Source: Opitutaceae bacterium UBA2377 (lineage in GTDB: Bacteria; Verrucomicrobiota; Verrucomicrobiia; Opitutales; Opitutaceae). Taken from it: DNA of 45,595 nucleotides. The stretch is taken from NCBI GenBank assembly GCA_002344205.1, contig DDSZ01000045.1, positions 1-45,595 of the forward strand. Reading direction: 5' to 3'. Positions 15,621-23,281 of the stretch are shown here, piece after piece (the first letter of the stretch is position 1; each line of letters opens with the position of its first letter). Both the position numbers and the translations under genes were made by a program. The notes beneath the pieces are model-generated. The model was not told the origin of the DNA. It searched no databases and saw only the letters and a program-made list of their open reading frames with translations.

Positions 15621-16166
15621 TTACTCGGGCCGGCCGGCGGGTTTGCCGTCTTCCTCAAAGCCGAGGTCCTTGATGGCGGGCAGGGTGATCCGGGCGCGTT
15701 CGTCGGGCTGGCCCTCGATGACCGCGCGGCGCTGCCCGCGATAGAGGACCAAGCGGGGGCCGGTGGCCACGTATTGGTCGTCGAGACTGCGGACGACGGG
15801 CGCCTCGCTGAGCACGATGCGATCCTCGCCGGGGAAAACCTCGGCGCGGCCGCAAGTAGCCTCGCGGTCACCCTGCACGATGCGGACGTTGCCGGTGGCG
15901 ACGAGGGACTTGAAGTTGCCGTAGCCGCCGAGGGTGTCGGCCGGGTCGCCTTTGCGCAGGGCGACTACCTGGAGAAAATCGCAGAAGATTTTGAGATTGT
16001 TGCCGGAGACGACGACCTTGTCCCGGAAAGTGGCGATCGTCTCGGTGTCGGTGCTGATGGTCTCGGCCAGACCGGCGCACTCGATCACCGTGGGCGGCGG
16101 CTCGGGGGCGGCCAAGAGGACCAGCGGCAGAAGCAGGGCGGAGAGCAATGACAGGCGGCGTTTCAT
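15621..16166 (-). CDS. lptA: LptA-like periplasmic LPS transport protein (OstA-like)
   Basis: Product of 181 residues: signal peptide MKRRLSLLSALLLPLVLLAAP, then an OstA/LptA-like beta-jellyroll with strand patterns (AETISTDTETIATFRDKVVVSGNNLKIFCDFLQV, GNVRIVQGDREATCGRAEVFPGEDRIVLSEAPVV). LptA bridges inner and outer membrane for LPS. The ATG (16166) overlaps the lptC stop (ATGA) and gives a clean signal peptide; an earlier in-frame start lies inside lptC. Gene order lptC-lptA-lptB strongly supports the call. Sequence similarity to enterobacterial LptA is weak, so this rests on fold pattern and context. Confidence 0.8.
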   Translation of the reverse strand: MKRRLSLLSALLLPLVLLAAPEPPPTVIECAGLAETISTDTETIATFRDKVVVSGNNLKIFCDFLQVVALRKGDPADTLGGYGNFKSLVATGNVRIVQGDREATCGRAEVFPGEDRIVLSEAPVVRSLDDQYVATGPRLVLYRGQRRAVIEGQPDERARITLPAIKDLGFEEDGKPAGRPE

Positions 16167-16591
16167 TTGAGGATGTCGGGCAACTGGGCGCGAAAAACTA
16201 CCCGGGCGTTGCGGGCGATGGAAACTCTTTTCGCGGCGTGGTCGTAGTTCCAATCCAGACCGGTGATTTCCACCTCTTCGCCGATCACCCGGACGGCGCC
16301 GGAGCCCTCAACGAACTCCCGGTCGGGGTGCACCGTGGCCGTGGGGCTCAGGATGACGGTTTCAACGAGATTGCGGTCGTCGCCGCTGAAGAGAGTGAGG
16401 GTCATTTCCTGCAGGACGATGCGGTTGGCGGCGATCTGCGCGGCGCTGCCGATGAGAAGCATCGAGCGATGCCCGTCCTTGGTGAAGAGCGGCAGCCGGA
16501 GGCTTTCCACCGGAGCGGTGGCGGTTAGGGACTGGGCCGGCAGACCGCAAGGCAGGAGGACGGCCAGCAGCAGGAGACGGATGGTGCTCAC
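16163..16591 (-). CDS. lptC: LptC-like inner-membrane-anchored protein
   Basis: Product of 142 residues starting at GTG 16591, whose GTGA overlaps the kdsC stop. Residues about 4-17 (IRLLLLAVLLPCGL) form a signal or membrane anchor, followed by a beta-rich region (SMLLIGSAAQIAANRIVLQEMTLTLF ... VEGSGAVRVIGEEVEITGLDWNYD) reminiscent of the LptC/OstA fold. LptC recruits LPS from LptBFG to LptA. The identity comes mainly from its place between kdsC and lptA; alternatively it is another OstA-type periplasmic protein. An earlier ATG at 16633 would overlap kdsC deeply and spoil the N-terminal signal. Confidence 0.65.
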   Translation of the reverse strand: MSTIRLLLLAVLLPCGLPAQSLTATAPVESLRLPLFTKDGHRSMLLIGSAAQIAANRIVLQEMTLTLFSGDDRNLVETVILSPTATVHPDREFVEGSGAVRVIGEEVEITGLDWNYDHAAKRVSIARNARVVFRAQLPDILK

Positions 16592-17124
16592 ATGGTTGGG
16601 TTCCGACCGCCGGCACCGAGGATATGTTCGCAAATTTCGCGCACGGCGCCGTGGCCGGCGGGCCGGCGGGTGACATAACGGGCGGCACGCAGCGCGGCGG
16701 GCATGGCACCGGGCACGCTGATGCCGATCCCGGCCCAGGCGATCGCCGGGGCGTCGATGTCATCGTCGCCCATGTAAGCGCAGGCGTCAGCGGGCAGTTT
16801 CAACTGCGCCGCCAGTTCCTGCAGGGCGGCAAGCTTGTCGGTGCGGCCTTGAATCAGGTGCGGGATGCGCAGCTCCGTGGCGCGGGCGGTGGTCGCCCCC
16901 GAGGGCCGGCCGCTGATCCAGGCGACGGCGAGATTGCTCCGGTTGAGCCGCACCAAGCCCATGCCATCAAGGATGGAAAACGATTTCGACTCGGTGCCGT
17001 CGGAAGAGATGCGCACCGTGCCGTCGGTCAGCACGCCGTCCACGTCCATCGCGAAGAGGCGGATGGCAGCCCATGCCTGCCGGCTGATTTTCGATTTTTG
17101 ATTTTTGATTTTTGACTGGGGCAT
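16588..17124 (-). CDS. kdsC: 3-deoxy-D-manno-octulosonate 8-phosphate phosphatase (HAD family)
   Basis: Removes phosphate from KDO-8-P to give KDO for LPS core. The 178-residue product has HAD motif I AMDVDGVLTDG (about 26-36), the KdsC-specific FSILDGMGLVRL, motif II WISGRPS and motif III/IV YMGDDDIDAPAIAWAG. The ATG at 17124 makes the first 16 residues (MPQSKIKNQKSKISRQ) entirely repeat-encoded: bases 17085-17115 are AATCAAA-type heptamers. The catalytic domain proper begins at about residue 17, so this leader is probably dispensable or a mis-start. First gene of the kdsC-lptCAB-hprK-rph run, 58 bp after the E1 gene. Confidence 0.9.
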   Translation of the reverse strand: MPQSKIKNQKSKISRQAWAAIRLFAMDVDGVLTDGTVRISSDGTESKSFSILDGMGLVRLNRSNLAVAWISGRPSGATTARATELRIPHLIQGRTDKLAALQELAAQLKLPADACAYMGDDDIDAPAIAWAGIGISVPGAMPAALRAARYVTRRPAGHGAVREICEHILGAGGRNPTM

Positions 17125-17180
17125 GCGTGGCGGTGAGCGAAACTGAATAATCGAAAATCGAGAATCAAAAATCGAAAATG
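17085..17180. repeat. Inverted pair of heptanucleotide repeat tracts
   Basis: Left tract 17085-17115 (minus-strand units AATCAAA/AATCGAA) faces right tract 17149-17180 (plus-strand units AATCGAA/AATCGAG/AATCAAA). About 33 bases separate them, so RNA from either strand could form a long A-U-rich hairpin. Located between the E1 stop and kdsC; the left tract is inside the kdsC frame. Confidence 0.75.
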
Positions 17181-17182
17181 TA

Positions 17183-19210
17183 TCACCCCATCCAGCCGGT
17201 GATCGCCTCGATGACCTTGTCCTTGGTCGGGCGGTAGGCTTGCTCCAGCTCGGCGGCGAAGGGCACGGGGATGTCGAGCGCGCCGAGGCGGAGCGGAGCG
17301 GCCTTGAGCGCGCTGAAATGCTCCTCGGTGAGGCGGGCGACCAGTTCGGCGCCGAAGCCGTGCGTGCGGCGGCCCTCGTGCAGGACGATGAGCCGGCCGG
17401 TGCGGGCGAGCGAGGACTTGATCGCTTCGAGCCGCAGCGGAGCGAGGCCGCGCAGGTCGAAGAGGTCGAAAGCGGTTTCGTATTCGCTGGCGAGGTAATC
17501 GCACACTTCCGCGGCGATGTGGGTGGCTTCGCCGTAGGTGACGAACGTGCCGAAGTCGCCTTGGCGCATTTGGCGGGGCAGCCAGACCTGACGGTAATCT
17601 GGATTCCATTGCACCGGCTGCTTGCCGCGGCGGTAGAGGGCCTTGTTTTCGAACAGGATGACGGGGTTGTTGTCCTCGTAGGCGGCGAGGAGCGCGTCGA
17701 AGGCATCCTGCGGTGTGCTCGGATAGAGGGCTTTGAGGCCCGGCAGGGAGAGGAACATGGACTCGAGTTCCTGCGAATGGAAGGAGCCGAGCTGCACGGT
17801 GCCGCACGGGAAACGGAATACAACCGGGCAGGCCGCGCCGGAGCGGAAGTGGTAGGTCGCGGCGTTCTGCGTGATCTGGGTCACTGCCTCGGTGGCGAAG
17901 TCGGCGAACTGGAATTCCTCGATGGGCCGGTGGCCGTTGACGGCCATGCCGATGGCATAGCCGGTGCAGGCGCTTTCGGCGAGCGGGGTGTTGAAGACGC
18001 GGGCACGGCCGAACTCCTTGAGCAGGCCTTCGGTGACCTTGAAGGCACCGCCGTATTTGCCGATGTCCTGGCCGAGCACGATGGATTCCGGCCGTTCGGT
18101 GAGAATCTTGCGGTGGGCGGCGTTGATGGCTTGGGCGAGATTGAGGGACTGTGGCTGCGCCGGCTCCGTCCGCCAAGGCAGCGCCGGGGCGTCGGGGGCA
18201 AAAACTTCCGTGACCATGTCGCCGGGCGCCGGCCGGGGGACGGCGAGGCAGGTCTTGACGCAGGCCTCGAGAAAAGCGCCGAGCTCGTGGTCGATCTCGG
18301 CCAGCCGCGCAGCGTGACCGTCGGCGGCAATTTTGGCGCGCAGGCGGGGCAGGGGATCCTGCGCAAAAAAGGCCTCCGATTCGCCGGGCTTCATGTAGTC
18401 GCAGGTGTCGTAGGCCGCGTGGCCGCGCAGCCGCAGGGTGCTGACCTCGATCAGGACCGGGCGCGAGGTGGTGCGGACTTTTTCGATGGTGGCGGCGAGG
18501 GTGCGGGTGAAGGCCGGGACGTCGGTGGAGTCCGCGGCGAAGCCCTCGATGCCGTAGCCGGCGGCCCGCTGCCAGAGCTCGGCGCCGGCGTATTGTTCGC
18601 TCAACGGCGTGGAGTAGGCGTAGCGGTTGTTCTCTATGATGAACACGACCGGCAGCGAGAGCAGCGAGGCGAGGTTGATGGACTCGTGGATGTCGCCGGT
18701 GCTGGACGAACCGTCGCCGAAGAAGGCGAAGCCGACGGCCGGGCGGCCTTGGCGGCGCTGGGAATCGGTCGCGCCAACGACATTCGAAAGCATGATGCCG
18801 AGGTGGCTGATCATGGGCAGCGAGCGGTTGGCCGGGTCGCCGTGGTGGATATTGCCTTCCCGGGCCTTGGTCGGGCTGAGGGCGTTGGCGAAATACTGGT
18901 TCAGGTGCTCGCAGAGGTGGCCGCTCCAGATGAGATGGCCGCCAAAACCCCGGTGGGAAAATGAGATGACATCGGTGGTCTTGTCGGCGAGCAGAGCCAG
19001 CGGAACGATGAGGCCCTCGTTGCCCATGCCGCCGGTGACGGTGCCCTTGATCAGCCCTTGGCGGAATAGATCCAGGATGCGGCTGTCCGCCGTGCGGGCG
19101 AGTTGCATCCACGCGTAGATGCGCAGGAGGGAGTCGGCGGGTGATTTTTCCAGCTCAGAACCGCGCAGATCGCGTGGGCCGAGAACGGCGGGAGGGTTGG
19201 GAAATGCCAT
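17183..19210 (-). CDS. 2-oxoacid dehydrogenase E1 component, alpha and beta subunits fused
   Basis: A thiamine-diphosphate enzyme of 675 residues that oxidatively decarboxylates a 2-oxoacid and transfers the acyl group to an E2 lipoyl arm. The alpha half (about 1-320) has the ThDP motif GDGSSSTGDIHESINLAS...IIENN (165-194). The beta half (about 345-675) has LNLAQAINAAHRKIL, VLGQDIGKYGGAFKVTEGL, TPLAESACTGYAIGMA and a transketolase C-terminal domain. Fused E1 alpha-beta proteins are known for branched-chain or pyruvate-type enzymes; the substrate cannot be fixed here. No E2 lies beside it. Start ATG 19210 was chosen; ATG 19237 would add nine residues. The long frame further upstream is non-coding in character. 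Confidence 0.88.
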   Translation of the reverse strand: MAFPNPPAVLGPRDLRGSELEKSPADSLLRIYAWMQLARTADSRILDLFRQGLIKGTVTGGMGNEGLIVPLALLADKTTDVISFSHRGFGGHLIWSGHLCEHLNQYFANALSPTKAREGNIHHGDPANRSLPMISHLGIMLSNVVGATDSQRRQGRPAVGFAFFGDGSSSTGDIHESINLASLLSLPVVFIIENNRYAYSTPLSEQYAGAELWQRAAGYGIEGFAADSTDVPAFTRTLAATIEKVRTTSRPVLIEVSTLRLRGHAAYDTCDYMKPGESEAFFAQDPLPRLRAKIAADGHAARLAEIDHELGAFLEACVKTCLAVPRPAPGDMVTEVFAPDAPALPWRTEPAQPQSLNLAQAINAAHRKILTERPESIVLGQDIGKYGGAFKVTEGLLKEFGRARVFNTPLAESACTGYAIGMAVNGHRPIEEFQFADFATEAVTQITQNAATYHFRSGAACPVVFRFPCGTVQLGSFHSQELESMFLSLPGLKALYPSTPQDAFDALLAAYEDNNPVILFENKALYRRGKQPVQWNPDYRQVWLPRQMRQGDFGTFVTYGEATHIAAEVCDYLASEYETAFDLFDLRGLAPLRLEAIKSSLARTGRLIVLHEGRRTHGFGAELVARLTEEHFSALKAAPLRLGALDIPVPFAAELEQAYRPTKDKVIEAITGWMG

Positions 19211-19422
19211 GTCCAAGCCCCGACGTTGGGCGGGCATATCGTCGCGGGCAAGCCTGCGCACCGGCGGATTTTTGCGAAGATTTTGCGCTGGTGCAGCCCA
19301 CCGCACGCAGATGGGATTCCCGCCTACTCTCCCCGGCGCATGACAGGCTCGCCGGAGGAAAACGCCGTTGGGCGCGGTTTGGTGCGCGCAAGCGCGCTGG
19401 CCTACAACATCGCGGAAGGTCG

Positions 19423-20109
19423 CTACTGCAGGTTCAAGCTCTCCCCGGCGGCCATCACCCGCGCGGCGTGACCGGCGGCGACGGCGCGGCGGGCGAAGGC
19501 TGCGGGGTCTGTGCGGATGGCGTCGAAGGTATTGTAGTGCATCGGCACCGTGAGACGTGGGCGCAGGAGGTTCAGGGATTCCAACGCATCGTCGGGGCCC
19601 ATGGTATAGCGGTCGCCCATCGGGATCAGGGCAAGATCGAGAGCGTGGCGGCCGATGAGCGACATGTCGCCGAAGAGCGCGGTGTCGCCGGCATGGTAAA
19701 GCGCGCGGCCGGCGGCCTTGATGAGGTAGCCGCTGGCGACGCCCATCGCGCGGTTTTCGCCGTCGGAGAGTTCCAGGGCCGAGCTGTGGACGGCGGGCGT
19801 CATTTGGATGCGGCCCCACGGGAGGTCGAGGCCGCCGCCCGGCATCAGGTCGATGGTTTTCGCGCCCTGCGCCGCGAAGTGGTTGGCCAGTTCAAACGGG
19901 GCGACCACGGTCGCCCCGTGCAGGCGGGCCAGTGCGAGGGCGTCGCAGATGTGGTCCTGATGGGCGTGGGTGCAGAGGACGTGGTCGCAAGGCACGGCGG
20001 AGGGATCCACGGGGCCGTGCGGATTTTCGGAAAGAAAAGGATCGATGACGAGCACTGCCCCGGGAAGCTCGACGCGAAAGCAGGAGTGGCCAAAGTAGGT
20101 GAGTCGCAT
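19423..20109 (-). CDS. UPF0173-family metal-dependent hydrolase
   Basis: A 228-residue metallo-beta-lactamase-fold protein. It starts MRLTYFGHSCFRVE, typical of the UPF0173 family; the metal ligands are in THAHQDH (47-53), then VHSS and YHAGDTALFGDM (Asp ligand) and PMHYNTF (His ligand). Cytoplasmic; substrate unknown for the family. It starts 8 bases after the stop of the small membrane protein, so the two are co-transcribed. The 212-bp stretch between it and the E1 gene (19211-19422) shows no gene or clear signal. Confidence 0.88.
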   Translation of the reverse strand: MRLTYFGHSCFRVELPGAVLVIDPFLSENPHGPVDPSAVPCDHVLCTHAHQDHICDALALARLHGATVVAPFELANHFAAQGAKTIDLMPGGGLDLPWGRIQMTPAVHSSALELSDGENRAMGVASGYLIKAAGRALYHAGDTALFGDMSLIGRHALDLALIPMGDRYTMGPDDALESLNLLRPRLTVPMHYNTFDAIRTDPAAFARRAVAAGHAARVMAAGESLNLQ

Positions 20110-20116
20110 GACTGGC

Positions 20117-20464
20117 TCAGTATTTGTTCATGATGTGGAACATCACCCAGTAAAGGACGAGGTTGAACAAGATGAGACCGGCCGGGAGCAAAGTTGAGAT
20201 CAGCGGATACGAGGGCAGGAAGAGCCAAAGCATGATGCCAAGCAGATTGCCGGTCATCATCACCAGCCAGTAGTCGCGAGCGCGCTTGGTGCGGTGATCT
20301 TGCAAATCCATCGGCCGTTCCGCTTCAATCTCCTGCTGGCGGGCCAGATTGGCTTCAAGGATCTCATGCACCCCCGGTGTTGGCGGGCTTCCGGGCAGGT
20401 TTTCGCGTGCGAATTCCTTGGGCTTTAGCCCGAACTGGCGGGGTGGAGGATCGGCATCGGCCAT
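20117..20464 (-). CDS. Small membrane protein, two transmembrane helices, unknown function
   Basis: A 115-residue protein. Residues 1-65 are hydrophilic (PGVHEILEANLARQQEIEAERPMDLQ); two hydrophobic helices follow (about 67-84, YWLVMMTGNLLGIMLWLFL, and 87-110). Not recognised. It directly precedes the UPF0173 hydrolase (8-bp gap) and probably shares its promoter. The start ATG 20464 gives a natural soluble N-terminal domain, so the protein is likely cytoplasmic-N, membrane-C. Confidence 0.65.
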   Translation of the reverse strand: MADADPPPRQFGLKPKEFARENLPGSPPTPGVHEILEANLARQQEIEAERPMDLQDHRTKRARDYWLVMMTGNLLGIMLWLFLPSYPLISTLLPAGLILFNLVLYWVMFHIMNKY

Positions 20465-20498
20465 GCATTTGAATCATGCTCAGGCCAAGCTGATTTGT

Positions 20499-21116
20499 CT
20501 AGAGCCGAGAAATGAATTGCCGGGCCGAAACAACATCAACGGAGGTCAGGTTATGACCGGCGAGGGCGGTGTGACGAGCGACGGTTGCGCTGCCAGCTTC
20601 CAACAGTGCGGCGAGCTTGGCTTGGTGGTCGGAAGGCACGATCGGATCGTGGGCGCCGCTGGAGATGAGGATGTTTTTCCCTTGGAGGGATCCGGATGTG
20701 GCGGGCTGATTTAGCACAACCATTGGGCGTAGCAGGATGGCACCGGCGAGGGTTTCGGGGCGGAGTTGCAGCAGGGTGGCGGCGATGTTGGCGCCGTTGG
20801 AGAAACCGATGGCAATCAGGCGACCCGGTGCGAGGCGGTGCTGCGCAGAGGCGGCGAGGATAAAGTCGGCCAGCGCGTGCGTGCGGCGGGTGACCTCGGC
20901 GGGATCGAAGACGCCCTCGGCGAGCCGGGCGAAGAAGCGGCGGGCGCCGTGTTCGCTCACGTCGCCGCGCGGGCTCAGGAGGGCCGAGCCGGGCGAGAGT
21001 TGCCGGGCGAGCGGCACGAGATCGTGCTCGTTCCCGCCGGTGCCGTGGAGCAGGAGAAGTGGCGGCGCCGCGGGATCGGTGCCGGGTTGGAATACGTGGT
21101 GATAGGAGAGGTTCAT
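20499..21116 (-). CDS. Alpha/beta hydrolase, phospholipase/carboxylesterase family (MhqD-like)
   Basis: A 205-residue serine hydrolase. LLLLHGTGGNEHDLV supplies the oxyanion region, IGFSNGANIA the nucleophile (Ser106), SGAHDPIVP the aspartate and LAGHNLT the histidine. Size and motif match the MhqD/YpfH-type carboxylesterases. In Bacillus subtilis MhqD belongs to the MhqR quinone-stress regulon together with glyoxalase-type dioxygenases and a DoxX protein, exactly the types encoded upstream here. ATG 21116 fits the family start; an in-frame extension to 21155 runs into the hairpin repeat. Last gene of the cluster. Confidence 0.85.
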   Translation of the reverse strand: MNLSYHHVFQPGTDPAAPPLLLLHGTGGNEHDLVPLARQLSPGSALLSPRGDVSEHGARRFFARLAEGVFDPAEVTRRTHALADFILAASAQHRLAPGRLIAIGFSNGANIAATLLQLRPETLAGAILLRPMVVLNQPATSGSLQGKNILISSGAHDPIVPSDHQAKLAALLEAGSATVARHTALAGHNLTSVDVVSARQFISRL

Positions 21117-21133
21117 GATGGCTGAGGGGAATT

Positions 21134-21216
21134 TGCCACGGAGGCACGGAGACACGGAGGAAGATACGATCTTCGATGTTTGTGGTTTGGCTCCGCGTCT
21201 CTGCGTCTTCGTGGCC
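21134..21216. repeat. Palindromic octanucleotide repeat inside the quinone-stress cluster
   Basis: The left arm (21136-21160) has 8-nt units CACGGAGG/CACGGAGA; the right arm (21191-21216) has units such as CTCCGCGT/CTCTGCGT. Comparing 25 positions of the arms, 20 pair as Watson-Crick and the other 5 are transitions that become G-U in RNA. An inner stem GAAGAT/ATCTTC lies between. The hairpin separates the dioxygenase stop from the esterase start and could act as a processing or stability element. Confidence 0.75.
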
Positions 21217-21220
21217 GATT

Positions 21221-22156
21221 TTAATCCAGCTTGGGCAGGGCGGCCTCGATTTCCGCGCGGTGCGGTTCCAAGTGAGGCGGCAGGCCCAGCTTGGTGGCGA
21301 GGGTTTCGGCCGGTTCGTCGATGGTGAACCCGGGTTGGTCGGTCGCGATTTCAAACAGCACGCCGCCTGGTTCGCGGTAGTAGATGGACTTGAAGTAGGC
21401 GCGGTCGATGATCGGGCTGATGTGCAGCCCGCTCTGCGTGACCTCGCGGTGCGCCTGCACGTGGTCGGCATCGGTTGCGACGCGGAAGGCGACGTGGTGG
21501 ATGGTGCCGGCACCGTTGAGGCCGCGCGGCAGCGAGGGGTCAACCAGCAGGTCCACATAGGCACCAGGGCCACCGTCGGCAACGGTGTAGCGGGCGCGGT
21601 GGCCGGCCTCGGACTGCGCGGCGTGGCGGTAGCCCATCAGTTTGATGAGGACATTGGCCGTGGCCGTGGCGTCGGTCAGCGCGAGGGTCGAACTGTGGAA
21701 GCCGCGGATGGCGAATTCGGCCGGCACGTCCTTGGACGGCGCGGGCGGGCGTGAATCGGTTTCGGTGGTGGCCACGAGTTCCAGCCGCAATCCGTCGGGA
21801 TCGAGGAAGGGCAGGACCTGGTCGCCGAAGCGTTCCTCGGCCGGCAGGGCGGCGACGTTGAGCTTGGCGAAGCGGTCCCGCCAGTAGGCCAGCGAGCCGG
21901 CGGGCACGGAGTAGGCCGTGGCGTAGGCTTGGCCATGACCGGGGCGCCCCCGGCGCAGGCCGGCCCAAGGGAAGAAGGTGAGCACGGTGCCGGGCGAGCC
22001 GGGGTAATCGCCATAATAGAGATGGTAAGTGCCGGGGTCGTCCTGATTGACCGACTTCTTGACGAAGCGGAGCCCGAGCACACGGGTGTAGAAGTCGAGA
22101 TTGGTCCGCGGATCGGAGGCGATCGCGGTGATATGATGGAGGCCGAGGAGTTTCAT
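21221..22156 (-). CDS. Ring-cleaving dioxygenase, glyoxalase/VOC fold (MhqO/MhqA-like)
   Basis: A 311-residue tandem vicinal-oxygen-chelate protein. The two modules begin LLGLHHITAIASDP (metal His near residue 8) and AIRGFHSSTLAL; further ligands appear in GTIHHVAFRV and GGVLFEIATD (Glu). VNQDDPGTYHLYYGD followed by GSPGTVLTFFPW is characteristic of the LinE/MhqO-type hydroquinone dioxygenases. Probable reaction: Fe(II)-dependent ring opening of hydroquinones or detoxification of quinone adducts. Start ATG 22156 matches the family; an earlier start at 22192 adds 12 unlike residues. Second enzyme of the MarR-led cluster. Confidence 0.85.
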   Translation of the reverse strand: MKLLGLHHITAIASDPRTNLDFYTRVLGLRFVKKSVNQDDPGTYHLYYGDYPGSPGTVLTFFPWAGLRRGRPGHGQAYATAYSVPAGSLAYWRDRFAKLNVAALPAEERFGDQVLPFLDPDGLRLELVATTETDSRPPAPSKDVPAEFAIRGFHSSTLALTDATATANVLIKLMGYRHAAQSEAGHRARYTVADGGPGAYVDLLVDPSLPRGLNGAGTIHHVAFRVATDADHVQAHREVTQSGLHISPIIDRAYFKSIYYREPGGVLFEIATDQPGFTIDEPAETLATKLGLPPHLEPHRAEIEAALPKLD

Positions 22157-22198
22157 GGAAGTGGTGTGCAGTTTGTCACCCAGCAGGTGCAAACCGGG

Positions 22199-22639
22199 TT
22201 AAGCGGTGCGGTTGAGCCGGGCGTCGGCGGAGAGGGCGCCGCCGCCGGTGAAGAGCAGGGCGATGGACATCGCGAGGAGACTGAGGGCGAACTCCATGCC
22301 GTTGGGCAGGAAGAACGCGTTCGGGTGGACCGTGACGATGGCGACGAGCATGATGATCGCGGTGTTCACGGCGGCGAGGCGCGTGGCCAAGCCGAGGATG
22401 AGCAGGAGGCCGCCGAAGAACTCGCCACCGGCGGCAAGAACGGCCCAGAAGAGGCCGGGTTTCAGGCCGAGGGTCTCGGCGAAGAATCCGGCGGTGGCCT
22501 GAAGGCCGTAGCCGCCGAACCAGCCGAAGAGCTTTTGGGCGCCGTGCCCGGCCATGACGAGGCCAAGGGTGAGGCGCAGCGCGAGCGGGGACCAATCGTT
22601 CTGACGGGTGTTGATGAGGTTCTGGATCAGTGTTTTCAT
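22199..22639 (-). CDS. DoxX family membrane protein (MhqP-like)
   Basis: A 146-residue integral membrane protein with four hydrophobic helices (about 18-38, 54-76, 80-100 and 115-135). SPLALRLTLGLVMAGHGAQKLFGWFGGYG is the DoxX signature. DoxX proteins are membrane partners in redox or thiol stress; MhqP of the Bacillus MhqR regulon is of this family. It sits 38 bp after marR and 42 bp before the dioxygenase, so it is in the same operon. Confidence 0.85.
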   Translation of the reverse strand: MKTLIQNLINTRQNDWSPLALRLTLGLVMAGHGAQKLFGWFGGYGLQATAGFFAETLGLKPGLFWAVLAAGGEFFGGLLLILGLATRLAAVNTAIIMLVAIVTVHPNAFFLPNGMEFALSLLAMSIALLFTGGGALSADARLNRTA

Positions 22640-22677
22640 AGGATTAATTTTAACTCAAAATATAGGGAAAATAAAAA

Positions 22678-23157
22678 TCACCCGGGATTTTGGGCTGCGG
22701 TGCCTTCTACTGGACGGCGACCGGTGCCAAGTTTGCGGCAGAGCCAGCCGAGGGTGAACTGCTCGGCGGGGGAGAGGGCCGAAAATTCCTGCGCCAAGCT
22801 GGCGGCGATCTTTGGGAAAAGCCCGCTGATGTAAGTGCGGCCGGCGTCGGTGAGGGAGACGGTGATGAATCGGCGGTCGTCGGGGTTGCGCTCGCGGCGG
22901 ACCCAGCCCGCCTTTTCGAGATTGTCCACGATCAGGGTGAGGTTGCCACCGCTCTTGAGGAGCTTGTCGGCAAGCTCCCCCTGGCAGAGCGGCCCGCGGT
23001 GCAGGAGGGCTTCGAGGACGCCGAACTGGGCCAAGGTGATTTCCTTCGGCAGCACGGCGTGGGAACGCGCGGTAACCGATTCCGCCGCCCGCATCAGCTT
23101 GATGTAGGCGTTGAGCGCATCGGTTTCAGCCTTGGTGCCTTGGTAGTGGGTTCCCAT
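22678..23157 (-). CDS. MarR-family transcriptional regulator (MhqR-like)
   Basis: A 159-residue winged-helix repressor. Residues about 44-110 hold the wHTH: TLAQFGVLEALLHRGPL, recognition helix region ADKLLKSGGNLTLIVDNLEKAGWV and wing RRERNPDDRRFITVSLT. This LLKSGGNLT/VDNL wording is shared with the MhqR-type branch that responds to quinones. It heads the doxX-dioxygenase-esterase operon, so it is likely an autorepressor. The last 15 or so residues (TGRRPVEGTAAQNPG) are low in family similarity and may be a repeat-derived tail. A perfect palindrome lies 16 bp before its start. Confidence 0.85.
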   Translation of the reverse strand: MGTHYQGTKAETDALNAYIKLMRAAESVTARSHAVLPKEITLAQFGVLEALLHRGPLCQGELADKLLKSGGNLTLIVDNLEKAGWVRRERNPDDRRFITVSLTDAGRTYISGLFPKIAASLAQEFSALSPAEQFTLGWLCRKLGTGRRPVEGTAAQNPG

Positions 23158-23172
23158 AACAATTTAATATCG

Positions 23173-23187
23173 AAATAATAGTTATTT
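23173..23187. promoter_or_regulatory. Candidate MarR operator palindrome
   Basis: AAATAA-TAG-TTATTT, a perfect 6+6 palindrome in an AT-rich island (23158-23215) that stands out from the GC-rich surroundings. It lies 16 bp upstream of the marR start codon. MarR-family repressors usually bind such short AT-rich palindromes at their own promoter; the specific assignment is inference. Confidence 0.45.
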
Positions 23188-23281
23188 AGATGTCAAAATA
23201 ATTATCCGATGACAGTCTTAAGCTATTCTCCGGCAGAAATATGAGCCAAAATTTCTGACTGTATCCCGCAAGAACCGGGGT

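Noticed and set aside
19210..19819. N-terminal extension of the fused E1 frame up to 19819
   Set aside because: The extension is Arg/Pro-rich and runs antisense into the UPF0173 gene; family proteins start near MAFPNPPAVLGPRD.
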